The notes: generated by a model from the letters alone, not told the origin. A stretch of 45,846 bases of DNA from an uncultured Microbacterium sp. (GCA_913774845.1 CAJYJO010000036.1:1-45846), one strand, 5' to 3'; shown: positions 32,421-41,246, counted from the first letter of the stretch. Numbers and translations: made by a program.

Positions 32421-33104
32421 CTACCTGCGCACCCAGGCGTAGGTGATCTCGGGGCGGCCCTGGCCGCCGTAGCGGGGAACACGGCGCACCCGCCCGACGT
32501 CGGCGAGGTGCTCGAGATAGCGCCGCGCGGTGACCCGCGACATCCCCTCGCGCTCGCCCACCTCGGTCGACGACACCGCCCCCTCCGCCGTGCGGACGCG
32601 TTCCGCGACGGCCTGCAGCGTCTCGTCGCTCAGCCCCTTCGGCAGGACGGGGGCCGCCACGGTGCGCAGCGAGCCGAACAACGCGTCCACCTCGGACTGC
32701 GTCGCCTCCCCGGCGGCACGATCGAGCCCCTCGACGTAGGTGCGGTAGGCGTCGAGCCGTTCGCGGAAGGCGGTGAATGCGAACGGCTTGATGAGGTACT
32801 GCACGACCCCGATCGACACCGCGGCGCGGACGGTCCCGGCATCCCGGACCGCGGTCACGGCGATGATGTCGACGCCGGAGCCCATCGCCCGCAGCCGTCG
32901 GGCGACGTCGAGGCCGTTGCCGTCGGGCATGGTCATGTCGAGCAGCACCAGGTCGATCCGGCGCTCGGGGTCGGCGACGGCGGTGATCGCGGCGCGCGCC
33001 CCCGATGCCTGCCCGGCGACTTCGAACCCGGGCACGCGCTCGACGTATGCGCTGTGCAGTTCGAGGGCGAGGGCGTCGTCGTCGACGACGAGCACGCGGA
33101 TCAC
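32421..33104 (-). CDS. CitB/DcuR-type response regulator (dicarboxylate module)
   Basis: Receiver domain with VLVVDDDALA, phosphoacceptor Asp56 in VLLDMTMPDGNG and Lys in YLIKPFAF, followed by a C-terminal helix-turn-helix (SSTEVGEREGMSRVTARRYL). It is 227 residues. Its start overlaps the kinase stop by 4 bp. Plan and sequence resemble the regulator at 21373; both modules face a carboxylate transporter. Likely target: the divergent symporter operon at 34840. Confidence 0.92.
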   Translation of the reverse strand: MIRVLVVDDDALALELHSAYVERVPGFEVAGQASGARAAITAVADPERRIDLVLLDMTMPDGNGLDVARRLRAMGSGVDIIAVTAVRDAGTVRAAVSIGVVQYLIKPFAFTAFRERLDAYRTYVEGLDRAAGEATQSEVDALFGSLRTVAAPVLPKGLSDETLQAVAERVRTAEGAVSSTEVGEREGMSRVTARRYLEHLADVGRVRRVPRYGGQGRPEITYAWVRR

Positions 33105-34705
33105 GAGGTCACCGCTTCCGCGACGACCGGCAGGAACACGCGCACCGCCGTCGGGTCGGCGGTGAGCTGCAGGGTCCCGCCGCGGGCGGCGACGATGTCC
33201 CGCACGAGCGCGAGGCCCACGCCGCGTCCCCCGGGATTGTGCGCCGTCTTCGTCGATGCGCCGTAGACGAACGGATCGCCCAGTGCGGGGTCGAAGCCCG
33301 CCCCGCTGTCGGCGACCTCGAGCACGGCGTCGCCCCCGGATTCGCGCAGGCTCACGCGCACCCAGCGGGTCTCCGCGCCGGCGGAGGCGGCATCCAGGGC
33401 GTTGTCGACGAGGTTGCCGACCACGGTCACCGCCTCGGGAGCGGTGAGGGGGAGGGCCGGGGCGGGTTCGACGATGTCGAGGTCGAGGCGCACGCCCCGT
33501 TCGGCGGCCTCATCGAGCTTGCCGAGCAGCAGCGCCACGACGACGGCGTCGTCCTCGTCCGAGACGAGGCGGTCGGCGAGCTCTTGGCGTTCCCCCGTGG
33601 ATGCCACGATCAACCGCCGTGCGTCGTCGATGCGCCCGAGCTCCAGCAGGGCCAGCAGCGCGTGGAGGCGGTTGCCGTGCTCGTGGGTCTGCGACCGCAG
33701 GGTGTCGCTGAGGGTGCGCACGCCCTCGAGCTCGCCCAGCAGCGCCTGCAGCTCGGAGCGGTCGCGCAGCGTCATGACGCGGCCGCGTTCGGGTGCGCGT
33801 CGCCCGGCGAGGTCGCGCGACTCCTCCTGGTTGACCAGCAGGACGCGCTCGCCGTTAACGACCGTCTCCTCGACCATGCGGCGCCCGCTGGCGATCGCCT
33901 CGGCCAGCGTGGCGTCCATGTCGGTGTCGCGGGGGTCGAGCGAGGTCTGTCCGCTGGTCGCGGGCGGGAGCCCCAGGAGGTCGGCGGCCTCGTCGTTGTA
34001 GAGCACGATCTGCCCGTCACGGTCGGTCACGACGAGCCCTTCGCGCAGCGAGTGCAGCACCGTCTCGTAGCTCTCCACCAGTCGCGACAGCTCGCTCGGC
34101 GTGTACGAACCGGTCACCCGCCGCGCGCTGCGCCGGACGTAGAGGGCCCCCAGCACGCCGAACCCGACGATGGCGGCGGATGCCGCGACGATCAGCGGCA
34201 CGCGGGCGGCGAGGTCCTGCTGCACGGCGCCGAGCGTCACGCCGACGGCGACGAGTCCCACGATGGGGCCGTTCTCGTCGCCCCCGTCGCGGATGGGCAC
34301 GATCGTGCGCACGGACGGCCCGAGCGTGCCCTCGTACACCTCGGTGTAGCTCTCTCCCGCCAGGGCCTCGTCTCGAGACCCCTGGTACGGCAGGCCGATC
34401 TCGGAGCGGTTGCGGTGCGTGAGCCGGATGCCGTCGGGCGTCATGATCGTGACGAAGGAGAGCGCCGCGTCGGGCAGGATCTGCTCCACCATCGGCTGCA
34501 GGGCGTCGGAGTCGCGGGCGGCGACAAAGGCGGCCACCTCGGGTTCGTGGGCGAGGGTCTCCGCGACCGAGCGGGTCACCTGCGCGGCCTCGCGCTGACC
34601 CGAGTCGCTCAGCTGCGCCGAGAGCAGGGCGGCGAGCACGCCGGCGACCAGCACGACGACGCCGAGCGACACGAGGGCCAGGCGCCCGCCCACGCTCAGT
34701 CGCAT
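33101..34705 (-). CDS. DcuS/CitA-type sensor histidine kinase (dicarboxylate module)
   Basis: Membrane sensor of 534 residues. First helix at about 6-30, extracytoplasmic carboxylate-sensing domain (LSFVTIMTPDGIRLTHRNRS, then GESYTEVYEGTLGPSVR), second helix at about 168-190, a cytoplasmic PAS domain (about 205-300, EGLVVTDRDGQIVLYNDEAA), a SpoOB-type phosphoacceptor region SQTHEHGNRLHALLAL and a HATPase_c domain (NLVDNALDAA, VADSGAGFDP, GVGLALVRDI). I prefer the ATG at 34705 with AGAGGA upstream; an in-frame ATG at 34726 adds seven residues. It is divergent from the symporter gene. Confidence 0.92.
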   Translation of the reverse strand: MRLSVGGRLALVSLGVVVLVAGVLAALLSAQLSDSGQREAAQVTRSVAETLAHEPEVAAFVAARDSDALQPMVEQILPDAALSFVTIMTPDGIRLTHRNRSEIGLPYQGSRDEALAGESYTEVYEGTLGPSVRTIVPIRDGGDENGPIVGLVAVGVTLGAVQQDLAARVPLIVAASAAIVGFGVLGALYVRRSARRVTGSYTPSELSRLVESYETVLHSLREGLVVTDRDGQIVLYNDEAADLLGLPPATSGQTSLDPRDTDMDATLAEAIASGRRMVEETVVNGERVLLVNQEESRDLAGRRAPERGRVMTLRDRSELQALLGELEGVRTLSDTLRSQTHEHGNRLHALLALLELGRIDDARRLIVASTGERQELADRLVSDEDDAVVVALLLGKLDEAAERGVRLDLDIVEPAPALPLTAPEAVTVVGNLVDNALDAASAGAETRWVRVSLRESGGDAVLEVADSGAGFDPALGDPFVYGASTKTAHNPGGRGVGLALVRDIVAARGGTLQLTADPTAVRVFLPVVAEAVTS

Positions 34706-34839
34706 CCCCCGTCCTCTCTCCTTCATGCCGTGAACAATACGACCACAAATGGTTCCCTCGTCCCGCCTCGATCAAAGTCGTCACATCGACCGGCGCCCCC
34801 GCCGGACTCAACGAAGGCGTTAGAAAAGGGGATCCCCTG

Positions 34840-36291
34840 ATGGCTCTGTCACTCCGCACCACGCGCGACGGTCGTCCGCGTAAGAAGATCGATCGCAACC
34901 ACTGGCTCTACATCTCGGTGATCATCGCCGTGATCGGCGGTATCGTCGTCGGTCTCGTCGCCCCCGCGTTCGCGACCACGCTCGAACCGATCGGCAAGGG
35001 CTTCGTCAGCCTGATCAAGATGATGATCGCCCCGGTGATCTTCTGCACGATCGTCGTCGGCATCGGCTCGATCGCGAAGGCCTCCACGGTCGGCAAGATC
35101 GGCGGCCTGGCGATGGTCTACTTCCTGGTCATGTCGTCGTTCGCCCTGATCATCGGCCTCATCGTCGGCAACATCATCCACCCCGGTGAGGGCCTCAACA
35201 TCGCCGGCGCGACCTACGAGTCGTCGGCCGAGCCCACCACCACGCAGGAGTTCATCCTCGGCATCATCCCGACGACGTTCTTCTCCGCCTTCACCGGCGG
35301 CAGCATCCTCCAGGTGCTCTTCATCGCCCTGCTCGTCGGTTTCGCCCTGCAGCGCATGGGCGAGCGCGGTGCGCAGATGGTCGATGCGATCCGCAACTTC
35401 CAGGTGCTCGTCTTCCGCATCCTCGGCATGATCCTGTGGCTCGCCCCGATCGGTGCCTTCGGCGCGATCGCCGCCGTCGTCGGCAAGACCGGTTTCGCGG
35501 CCGTCATCAGCCTCGGCATCCTGATGGGCGCGTTCTACCTCACGTGCTTCGTGTTCATCGTCGGCGTCCTCGGCACGATCCTGTACGCCGTCACCCGCGT
35601 CAACATCTTCACGCTGATGAAGTACCTGGGCCGCGAGTACCTGCTCATCGTCGGCACCTCCTCGTCCGAGGCCGCCCTGCCCCGCCTCATCGCCAAGATG
35701 GAGCACCTGGGCGTGTCCAAGCCGGTCGTCGGCATCACGGTTCCGACGGGTTACTCCTTCAACCTCGACGGCACCGCGATCTACCTGACCATGGCGTCGC
35801 TGTTCATCGCCTCGGCCATGGGTTCGCCGATGTCGATCCCCGAGCAGATCGGCCTCATGATCTTCATGATCATCGCCTCCAAGGGTGCGGCCGGCGTGAC
35901 CGGTGCGGGTCTGGCGACGCTCGCCGGTGGCCTCTCGGCCTACCGCCCCGACCTCGTCAACGGCGTCGGTGTGATCGTCGGCATCGACCGCTTCATGTCC
36001 GAGGCCCGCGCCGTCACCAACTTCACCGGCAACGCGGTGGCGACCATGCTCATCGGCGCCTGGACCAAGGAGTACGACGGACAGCGCGTCCGTGAGGTGC
36101 TCGCCGGCAACATCCCGTTCGATGAGAGCCTGCTCACCGGTGACGACCACGGTTCGGTCAACAAGGCCGCGGATGCCAAGGAGCTCGCCTCGGCCGAGGT
36201 CGGCGCCGGCCCCACCACCGTCGACACGGACACGCTCGACGCCTTCCGTGCCAAGGCGGAGGCGGAGGCGGCGGCTCGGAGCCGCTCGTGA
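34840..36291 (+). CDS. Cation:dicarboxylate symporter (DctA-like, DAACS family)
   Basis: Secondary transporter for C4-dicarboxylates or citrate, 483 residues. Eight hydrophobic segments plus two re-entrant loops: the serine-rich motif GTSSSEAALPRL is hairpin 1, and VPTGYSFNLDGTAIYLT is the cation/substrate site of the family. VNFTGNAVAT-like NFTGNAVATMLIG marks the last helix region. RBS AAAAGGGG lies before the ATG. It is divergent from the kinase/regulator pair and overlaps the CitE-like gene by 4 bp (GTGA). The acidic and Ala-rich C-terminal tail is cytoplasmic. Confidence 0.93.
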   Translation: MALSLRTTRDGRPRKKIDRNHWLYISVIIAVIGGIVVGLVAPAFATTLEPIGKGFVSLIKMMIAPVIFCTIVVGIGSIAKASTVGKIGGLAMVYFLVMSSFALIIGLIVGNIIHPGEGLNIAGATYESSAEPTTTQEFILGIIPTTFFSAFTGGSILQVLFIALLVGFALQRMGERGAQMVDAIRNFQVLVFRILGMILWLAPIGAFGAIAAVVGKTGFAAVISLGILMGAFYLTCFVFIVGVLGTILYAVTRVNIFTLMKYLGREYLLIVGTSSSEAALPRLIAKMEHLGVSKPVVGITVPTGYSFNLDGTAIYLTMASLFIASAMGSPMSIPEQIGLMIFMIIASKGAAGVTGAGLATLAGGLSAYRPDLVNGVGVIVGIDRFMSEARAVTNFTGNAVATMLIGAWTKEYDGQRVREVLAGNIPFDESLLTGDDHGSVNKAADAKELASAEVGAGPTTVDTDTLDAFRAKAEAEAAARSRS

Positions 36292-37118
36292 CCATCGCGC
36301 ACACCCCGGCGGGGGCGGCTTCGGCCGCCCCCGCCCCCGCGCGCGTCGACCTCGCGCGCACCTGGATGCTCCGCTCGCCTCTCGCGGGCGGGCTCGAGAC
36401 CGCGGCGGACGTCCTCGTGCTCGATCTCGAGGACGGCCTGCCCGCCGGCCGCAAGGCCGAGGGGCGTGACCGGGCCCGCGCGGCCGCCGACGAGGCGCCG
36501 GTGTGGCTGCGCATCAGCGCGGCGGGGACCCGCGACGGAGAGGCCGACCTCGCCCTCGGACGCGAGCTCGACGACCGCCTCGCCGGCGTCGTCCTGGCCA
36601 TGTGCGCCGGGCCCGCCGACGTCGCTCACGTCGCGGCATCCCTCCCCCCGGGAACGCCGATCGTCGCCATGGTCGAGTCGGCCGCGGCGCTCCTGGCTGC
36701 CCCGGCGATCGCCGCCCACCCGGCGACGCGTCGCCTGGCCTTCGGCACCGGCGACTTCCGTCGCGACACGGGCATGGCGGCCGACCGCATCGCCCTGTCG
36801 TGGCCGCGCGCGCAGCTCGTGGTGGCCTCGGCGGCCGCGGGCATCGCCGGTCCCATCGACGGCCCCTGCGGTCCGGTCGATCAGGCGCGCGACGCCGCGG
36901 TGCACGCCGTCGCGATGGGCTTCACGGGCACTCTCGCGCTCCAGGATGCCGCCGTCCCCGGCGCCCACGCCGGTTTCACGCCGTCGTCGTCCGACGTGGA
37001 CGATGCGCGGTCCCTGCTCTCCTCGACGCCCGACGGCCCCGTCGACGGGTCCTACGCTCCGACGCTCGCGCGGGCTCGCGCTCTGGTGGAGCGGGCGGAG
37101 GCGTTGGCTGCGCTCTGA
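36288..37118 (+). CDS. HpcH/HpaI aldolase/citrate lyase family protein (CitE-like)
   Basis: A 276-residue TIM-barrel lyase. ADVLVLDLEDGLPAG and LAFGTGDFRRDTGM are the CitE-family motifs carrying the metal-binding acidic residues, and VAMVESAAALLAAPAIA is also typical. The family cleaves (3S)-citryl-CoA, malyl-CoA or similar beta-hydroxyacyl-CoA esters. No CitF, CitD or CoA ligase is nearby, so classical citrate lyase is unlikely. Translational coupling to the dicarboxylate symporter suggests that it acts on the imported acid or its CoA ester. An N-terminal Ala/Pro-rich extension of about 18 residues precedes the barrel. Confidence 0.82.
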   Translation: MTIAHTPAGAASAAPAPARVDLARTWMLRSPLAGGLETAADVLVLDLEDGLPAGRKAEGRDRARAAADEAPVWLRISAAGTRDGEADLALGRELDDRLAGVVLAMCAGPADVAHVAASLPPGTPIVAMVESAAALLAAPAIAAHPATRRLAFGTGDFRRDTGMAADRIALSWPRAQLVVASAAAGIAGPIDGPCGPVDQARDAAVHAVAMGFTGTLALQDAAVPGAHAGFTPSSSDVDDARSLLSSTPDGPVDGSYAPTLARARALVERAEALAAL

Positions 37119-37143
37119 CGCGCCTCGCCTCGAGGGCCGGTTC

Positions 37144-37704
37144 TCAGCTTCGTCGACCGAACCACCGGCGCCGTCGGCGCGTCGATGCGGTGACCGCCGC
37201 TGCCTCCTCGCGCACTCGCCGTCGCTCCCTCCACCCCGCCACCTCGGCGTCCACGTCCACCGTGGGCGTCACCACCGGAGGGCCGCCGAGCAGCTGGCGG
37301 CGCGCCTCGATCACGCGGCGGTTGAAGTCCTCGAGGGCTTCGCGGACGTCGGCCTCGTGGGCGATGGCATCCATCCTCTGCGCGATCTCGGCGTGCTCGA
37401 CGCGCAGCGTCAGAGCGGGCGGGCCGAGGCCGGTGAGCTGTTCGGTCTCGATCTTGCGGCGGATCCACCAGTCCGGGTCGTGCGATCCGCCGAGATCCGG
37501 GAGGGGCTTGCCGGCCCCGGGAAGGCCGTCGAACTCTCCGCGCCGGATCGCCTGCTGGATCGAGGTCTCGACGAAGGCGGCCCGTTCCGCCGCCGTCGAT
37601 CCGCGCGCCGGCCCCTCCGCCTGCGGCTCCGGCTCGAGGCCGCTGTCGCGCAGAGCGCGGTCGAGCCGGTAGCGCTCGGCGGACGGGCGGGGGTCGTCGC
37701 TCAT
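37144..37704 (-). CDS. DUF1992 (DnaJ homologue subfamily C member 28-like) protein
   Basis: A 186-residue protein of unknown function. The conserved DUF1992 core runs about 40-125: VETSIQQAIRRGEFDGLPGA, GKPLPDL, and PDWWIRRKIETEQL are diagnostic. The C-terminus is strongly basic (STRRRRRWFGRRS). No J-domain is present. The start overlaps the stop of the upstream MpaB-like gene (ATGA), so the two are co-translated. It is convergent with the CitE-like gene. Confidence 0.88.
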   Translation of the reverse strand: MSDDPRPSAERYRLDRALRDSGLEPEPQAEGPARGSTAAERAAFVETSIQQAIRRGEFDGLPGAGKPLPDLGGSHDPDWWIRRKIETEQLTGLGPPALTLRVEHAEIAQRMDAIAHEADVREALEDFNRRVIEARRQLLGGPPVVTPTVDVDAEVAGWRERRRVREEAAAVTASTRRRRRWFGRRS

Positions 37705-38624
37705 GCCGTCTCGCTCTCGAGCCTCCGCAGCCGTTGCCGGGCCATGTCCTGAGCGCGCGGACCCGAGCCGAGGGCGCGCTCGGTGATGCGCAGGATGACC
37801 CGCGTGAGGGTCAGCACCGGCAGCGGCCAGCGACGCACGCCGAGCATCACGCGGTAGCGGCGGGGGATGGTCGCGACAGCGGCGGCGAACAGCACCCGGT
37901 ACGACAAGCCCATGAGCCCGGGGAACGGCGGCTTGCGCAGGAACGCGACCACCTCGGCCACGCGCTCGTCACCGCGGAGTTCCCCGCGGTCGGCGAACCC
38001 GTCGATCTCCGCGCGCAGCGCTGAGCGCGTCAGGGGCGGGTCGACCACGCGCATGAGCCGGCCCGCGGTCGCCCAGTCGCTGACGTACGCGTCGGGACCG
38101 CCCGGGATCGGGGTGCGCGACACCTCGTGCCCGGCGAGGAACGCGTCGGTGAACGCCAGATGCACCCAGCGCACGAGGTCGGCGGCCTCGGCGGTGTACG
38201 CCCGCTCGGACCCGTCGCCGGCGCGGTACTCGCCCTTCACCCGGCGGTGGAATCGACCGACGCGCGCGGTCTCGGCATCCGCCTGGGTCTTCGAGCCGTA
38301 CGTCAGCGTGATGACCCAGCGCACGGTCCCGGTGAGGCGTCCGATGGGGTCCTCGCGGTAGCGCGACCAGTCGTGGACGCCCGCGAGAGCTCCGGGGTGC
38401 AGCGCCTGCAGGAGCAGGGCCCGGATGCCGGCCACCAGCGTCCCCATGCCGGCGTGCACCGTCCACGCCGGACCGTTCTCGGCGAAGTAGCCGGTGTCGT
38501 CGCCCTCGGCGATGGCGCGCACGTACGGGGCCATGCCGGTCGGGTCGCCCGCCAGCGCGACGAGGATCTTCCCGCGCAGCGACTGGACCCAGGCCGGTGT
38601 CGAGGAGATCGTCGCGTCGGTCAC
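37701..38624 (-). CDS. DUF2236/MpaB-family (latex-clearing-like) oxygenase
   Basis: A 307-residue, mostly helical protein of the DUF2236 family, which includes haem b oxygenases such as the rubber oxygenase Lcp and MpaB. Recognisable blocks are LLLQALHPGALAGVHDWSRY, EDPIGRLTGTVRWV and DLVRWVHLAFTDAFL, with conserved His and Arg residues suited to haem binding. Its substrate is unknown. The GTG at 38624 is preferred over the longer frame because a CACGCT box lies exactly 6 bp upstream, as at other leaderless genes here. Its stop overlaps the DUF1992 start. Confidence 0.8.
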   Translation of the reverse strand: MTDATISSTPAWVQSLRGKILVALAGDPTGMAPYVRAIAEGDDTGYFAENGPAWTVHAGMGTLVAGIRALLLQALHPGALAGVHDWSRYREDPIGRLTGTVRWVITLTYGSKTQADAETARVGRFHRRVKGEYRAGDGSERAYTAEAADLVRWVHLAFTDAFLAGHEVSRTPIPGGPDAYVSDWATAGRLMRVVDPPLTRSALRAEIDGFADRGELRGDERVAEVVAFLRKPPFPGLMGLSYRVLFAAAVATIPRRYRVMLGVRRWPLPVLTLTRVILRITERALGSGPRAQDMARQRLRRLESETA

Positions 38625-38670
38625 CTCTCCAGCGTGCCACCGTCTGAGAGGGCGGGCGCTGGGAGCGGGC

Positions 38671-39195
38671 TCAATGTCCGTCGTGGGTGACGACGGGGAC
38701 CGTACCGTCGTCGCGGAGGAGCACGGCATCCTGGGTCGCGCCGAGAGCCGGCGTCACCAGGACCGCGATGACGGCCGCAGCCACAAGCAGTCCGGTGACG
38801 CTCATCGGCTGCGCGCTGCGACGGTTCTGACGGGCGCGACGACGAAGGTGCACGGCGGTGGTGGCTCCCACCACGACGAGCAGGAGGGATGCCGCGGCCA
38901 CACCGATGATGCTCGTGTGCGCCGGAGCGACGAACATGAGCGCCGCGGTGGCGGCGAGGGCGGCGAGAGCGCCGCCGAGAGCGGCTCGGGGGACGACGAG
39001 GCGTCCCGTCGAGAGGGTGGCGGCGCCCCATGCGAGCGACGCCAGTCCGAGGATCACCATCCCGATTCCGAGGCCGCTCGCGGCGGCCCCGGAATCGGAA
39101 CGGACGATCGCACCCGCGCCGAGGGCGGCGATGATGAGGCCGGCCCCCCACGCGGATACGGAGGGCCACGACCTCGTGAAGGTCGCAGCGGTCAT
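38671..39195 (-). CDS. Four-helix membrane protein of unknown function
   Basis: A 174-residue protein with four hydrophobic segments (about 15-33, 40-60, 70-112 and 133-155) and basic cytoplasmic loops (HLRRRARQNRR). The C-terminus, after ATQDAVLLRDDGTVPV, is probably extracytoplasmic and ends in HDGH. I do not recognise a named family. It starts 2 bp after the stop of the DUF4383-like gene, forming a two-gene operon, so the two may act together in the membrane. Confidence 0.7.
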   Translation of the reverse strand: MTAATFTRSWPSVSAWGAGLIIAALGAGAIVRSDSGAAASGLGIGMVILGLASLAWGAATLSTGRLVVPRAALGGALAALAATAALMFVAPAHTSIIGVAAASLLLVVVGATTAVHLRRRARQNRRSAQPMSVTGLLVAAAVIAVLVTPALGATQDAVLLRDDGTVPVVTHDGH

Positions 39196-39197
39196 GA

Positions 39198-39608
39198 TCA
39201 GACCGCCGCGGTACGCGGGACGTTGCGCTCGGTGCCGAGGCCGACACCCAGCAGCACGACGGCGCTGGCGAGGTGCAGGAAGTGGTCGGCGGTGTTCAGC
39301 GCGAGGATGTTCGCGGCGGTTCCGACCAGGAAGAAGCCGACGATACCGAGCAGCAGGTAGACGGCACCGACCGTGGTGTTGACGCCCTTCGCGGCACGCG
39401 CGTTCGCGAGGCCCGCGACCAGCAGCGCGGCACCGATGAGCAGGTGCGCGATGTTGTGCAGCGGGTTGACGGCGAAGATGCCGAGGAGCAGTCCGCCCTC
39501 GGTGGCGATGAATCCGACGCCGCCGGTGACGGCGAAGCCGAGCAGACCGACGAGAAGGTAGACGGCACCGAAGACGGTGGCCACGATGCGGTTGGGCGAT
39601 GAGCTCAT
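39198..39608 (-). CDS. DUF4383-family membrane protein
   Basis: A 136-residue protein with four transmembrane helices. The pattern RIVATVFGAVYLLVGLLGF, then NPLHNIAHLLIGAALL and NTADHFLHLASAVVLLGVGL, with conserved His residues at helix ends, matches DUF4383 proteins common in actinobacteria. GGGAGG precedes the ATG at 39608. It leads a two-gene operon with the membrane protein at 38671. The 252-bp upstream region holds a probable promoter but no other gene. Confidence 0.82.
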   Translation of the reverse strand: MSSSPNRIVATVFGAVYLLVGLLGFAVTGGVGFIATEGGLLLGIFAVNPLHNIAHLLIGAALLVAGLANARAAKGVNTTVGAVYLLLGIVGFFLVGTAANILALNTADHFLHLASAVVLLGVGLGTERNVPRTAAV

Positions 39609-39860
39609 GATGAACCTCCCAGTGTGTTGGCAGCGACCGTCCGGCCGCCTCTCTACATCTTCGGAGGTAAGCCCTGTTTCGGATTGGCCTTTGCGTGCAT
39701 GCTCGCATTCCGGTAGAACCCCGGATACGACAGAAGGCCCCCGAGTACTCTCCGAGGCCCTCCGCAACACCCATGACGTTAGGGCAGACACGCACACGCG
39801 CGGAGGGGATTGCGCTTCTCGCACTGTTCACCTAGCGCGGCGCTCTGCCACACTCTGCTC

Positions 39861-40289
39861 ATGCGTTTCGATACGACCCTGTCGCAGATGGGGAACAACA
39901 CCGGCATCGAGGTCCCGCCCGAGGTCGTCGAGCAGCTGGGTGGCGGGAAACGCGCCGCTGTCACGGTCGACGTGAACGGCTACGTCTACGCCAGCACGAT
40001 CGGCGTCATGGGCGGGCGTTTCCTCATTCCCTTCTCTGCCGACAAGCGCGCGGCGACCGGGTTGTCCGGGGGCGACCCGATCTCGGTCCACCTCGCCCTC
40101 GACACCGCTCCGCGCACCGTCGAGGTGCCCGACGATCTCGCGAGCGCCCTCGCGGAGTCCGGCGTGCGTGAGGCCTTCGATGCGCTATCGCCCAGCGCGC
40201 GCAAGGCGCACGTCACCCAGGTCGAGTCCGCGAAGGCGGCCGAGACCCGTGCCCGTCGCGTGGCGGCCGTCGTGGCGAAGCTCGGCTGA
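39861..40289 (+). CDS. DUF1905/YdeI (OmdA)-domain protein
   Basis: A 142-residue cytoplasmic protein. Residues 1-85 form a DUF1905 beta-barrel (MRFDTTLSQMGNNTGIEVPP, FLIPFSADKRAATGL), and the C-terminal helical region FDALSPSARKAHVTQVESAK is the YdeI/OmdA bacteriocin-protection motif. Molecular function is unknown. The ATG at 39861 has no ribosome site, with CACACT exactly 6 bp upstream. It lies 42 bp from the next gene on the same strand. Confidence 0.85.
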   Translation: MRFDTTLSQMGNNTGIEVPPEVVEQLGGGKRAAVTVDVNGYVYASTIGVMGGRFLIPFSADKRAATGLSGGDPISVHLALDTAPRTVEVPDDLASALAESGVREAFDALSPSARKAHVTQVESAKAAETRARRVAAVVAKLG

Positions 40290-40331
40290 GCGCGGCGAAG
40301 CCCCGGGCGATAGCCTGGGACGGGAGGTCAC

Positions 40332-40958
40332 GTGGGGCGCACGAAAGAGGCCATCGCCGAGGGGCTGTCGATCGCGATCGCGGCAGCGCGTCTCGCGGTG
40401 CGCAACCGCATCCTCGTCGAGACCATCGCCCGCGGGGGCCAGTTCGACGGCGACGTCTTCGCCGACTTCGCGCGCACCACGCTGAGCGCGCTGGCCGATG
40501 AGCAGGACCAGGCGGCCGAGCGGGTCACCCACCAGCGCAAGCGCGCGTGGGGTCGCTTCTCGGACTCCTCGGGCACTCACGACTACCGTGATCGCGACAC
40601 GCGCAACCTGCGTCGCCGGGCAAAGCAGTCGCGCGGCGTCGCGAAAGAACTGCGCCTGCTCGCCGACGACCCCGAGCGGGTGAAAGAACTCGTCGCCGAC
40701 GCGCGCATCGCCGCATGGGGAGACGTCGAGGCCAACCTCAGCCAGCGACTCGACGTCGAAGGCATGACCGCGGATGCCGATCCGGAGTACGCGCAGATGC
40801 GTAAGGCGCGCATGGACGCCCTCCGCATGGTCGACCTCGCTCGCCTCGCCTCGCAGGCCAAGCGCCGGGCGAAAGAGAAGGCGTCGGCAGAACGCGACGA
40901 CGATGCCGACGGGCCCGCGCCGGAGGAGAAGCGCAAGAAGAAGTCCGCGTCGCGCTGA
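40332..40958 (+). CDS. Hypothetical charged helical protein
   Basis: A 208-residue protein, predicted almost wholly helical and rich in Arg, Lys and Asp. An N-terminal IAEGLSIAIAAARLAVRNRI helix, a central basic region (RNLRRRAKQSRG) and a Lys-rich tail ending RKKKSASR can be seen. The GTG at 40332 has GGGAGG 4 bp upstream. I recognise no catalytic motif. Similar proteins in Microbacteriaceae may carry unrelated automatic names, which I would not transfer. Nucleic-acid or ribosome association is possible from the charge but not shown. Confidence 0.65.
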   Translation: MGRTKEAIAEGLSIAIAAARLAVRNRILVETIARGGQFDGDVFADFARTTLSALADEQDQAAERVTHQRKRAWGRFSDSSGTHDYRDRDTRNLRRRAKQSRGVAKELRLLADDPERVKELVADARIAAWGDVEANLSQRLDVEGMTADADPEYAQMRKARMDALRMVDLARLASQAKRRAKEKASAERDDDADGPAPEEKRKKKSASR

Positions 40959-41081
40959 GGCGCGCGCCGTCGCTGCGATGGGTGCTCGCTGATGGCGGGG
41001 TGAGTCGGTTGGCGCCCGGTGGGGGCGGGGCCGGCGCGTGCGGTGCCCGGTGGGCGCCGGAAAGGCATCCGGAGACGGAAG

Positions 41082-41116
41082 AAGCCCCGGCCGGAGTTTC
41101 CTCACGGCCGGGGCTT
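41082..41116 (-). terminator. Intrinsic terminator after tRNA-Arg
   Basis: A perfect 11-bp stem AAGCCCCGGCC / GGCCGGGGCTT with a 13-nt loop, starting about 20 bp beyond the tRNA 3' end on the minus strand and followed there by a C/T-rich tail (CTTCCGTCTCC). Confidence 0.8.
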
Positions 41117-41136
41117 GTCACTGTCTCAACACAGTG

Positions 41137-41209
41137 TGCGCCCGAAGGGACTCGAACCCCTAACCTTCTGATCCGTAGTCAGATGCTCTATCCATTGAGC
41201 TACGGGCGC
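41137..41209 (-). tRNA. tRNA-Arg (anticodon ACG)
   Basis: 73 nt read on the minus strand. The acceptor stem GCGCCCG pairs with CGGGCGC, discriminator A. The D-arm is in TAGCTCAATGGATAGAGCA. The anticodon stem TCTGA/TCAGA encloses loop CTACGGA, so the anticodon is ACG (A34 normally edited to inosine, reading CGU/CGC/CGA). The T-arm is GGGGTTCGAGTCCCT-like. CCA is not encoded. Confidence 0.96.
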
Positions 41210-41246
41210 AGGGCCTCCGCGCGAAACGGCGCGCAGGCCGTGGTCT

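Noticed and set aside
36288-37118. Citrate lyase beta subunit of a complete citrate lyase
   Set aside because: No alpha, gamma or accessory lyase genes in the window; only the generic CitE-like family can be supported.
40332-40958. Naming the charged 208-residue protein as asparagine synthase, a label I recall for similar Microbacteriaceae proteins
   Set aside because: No glutaminase or synthetase motif is visible and it is far too short.
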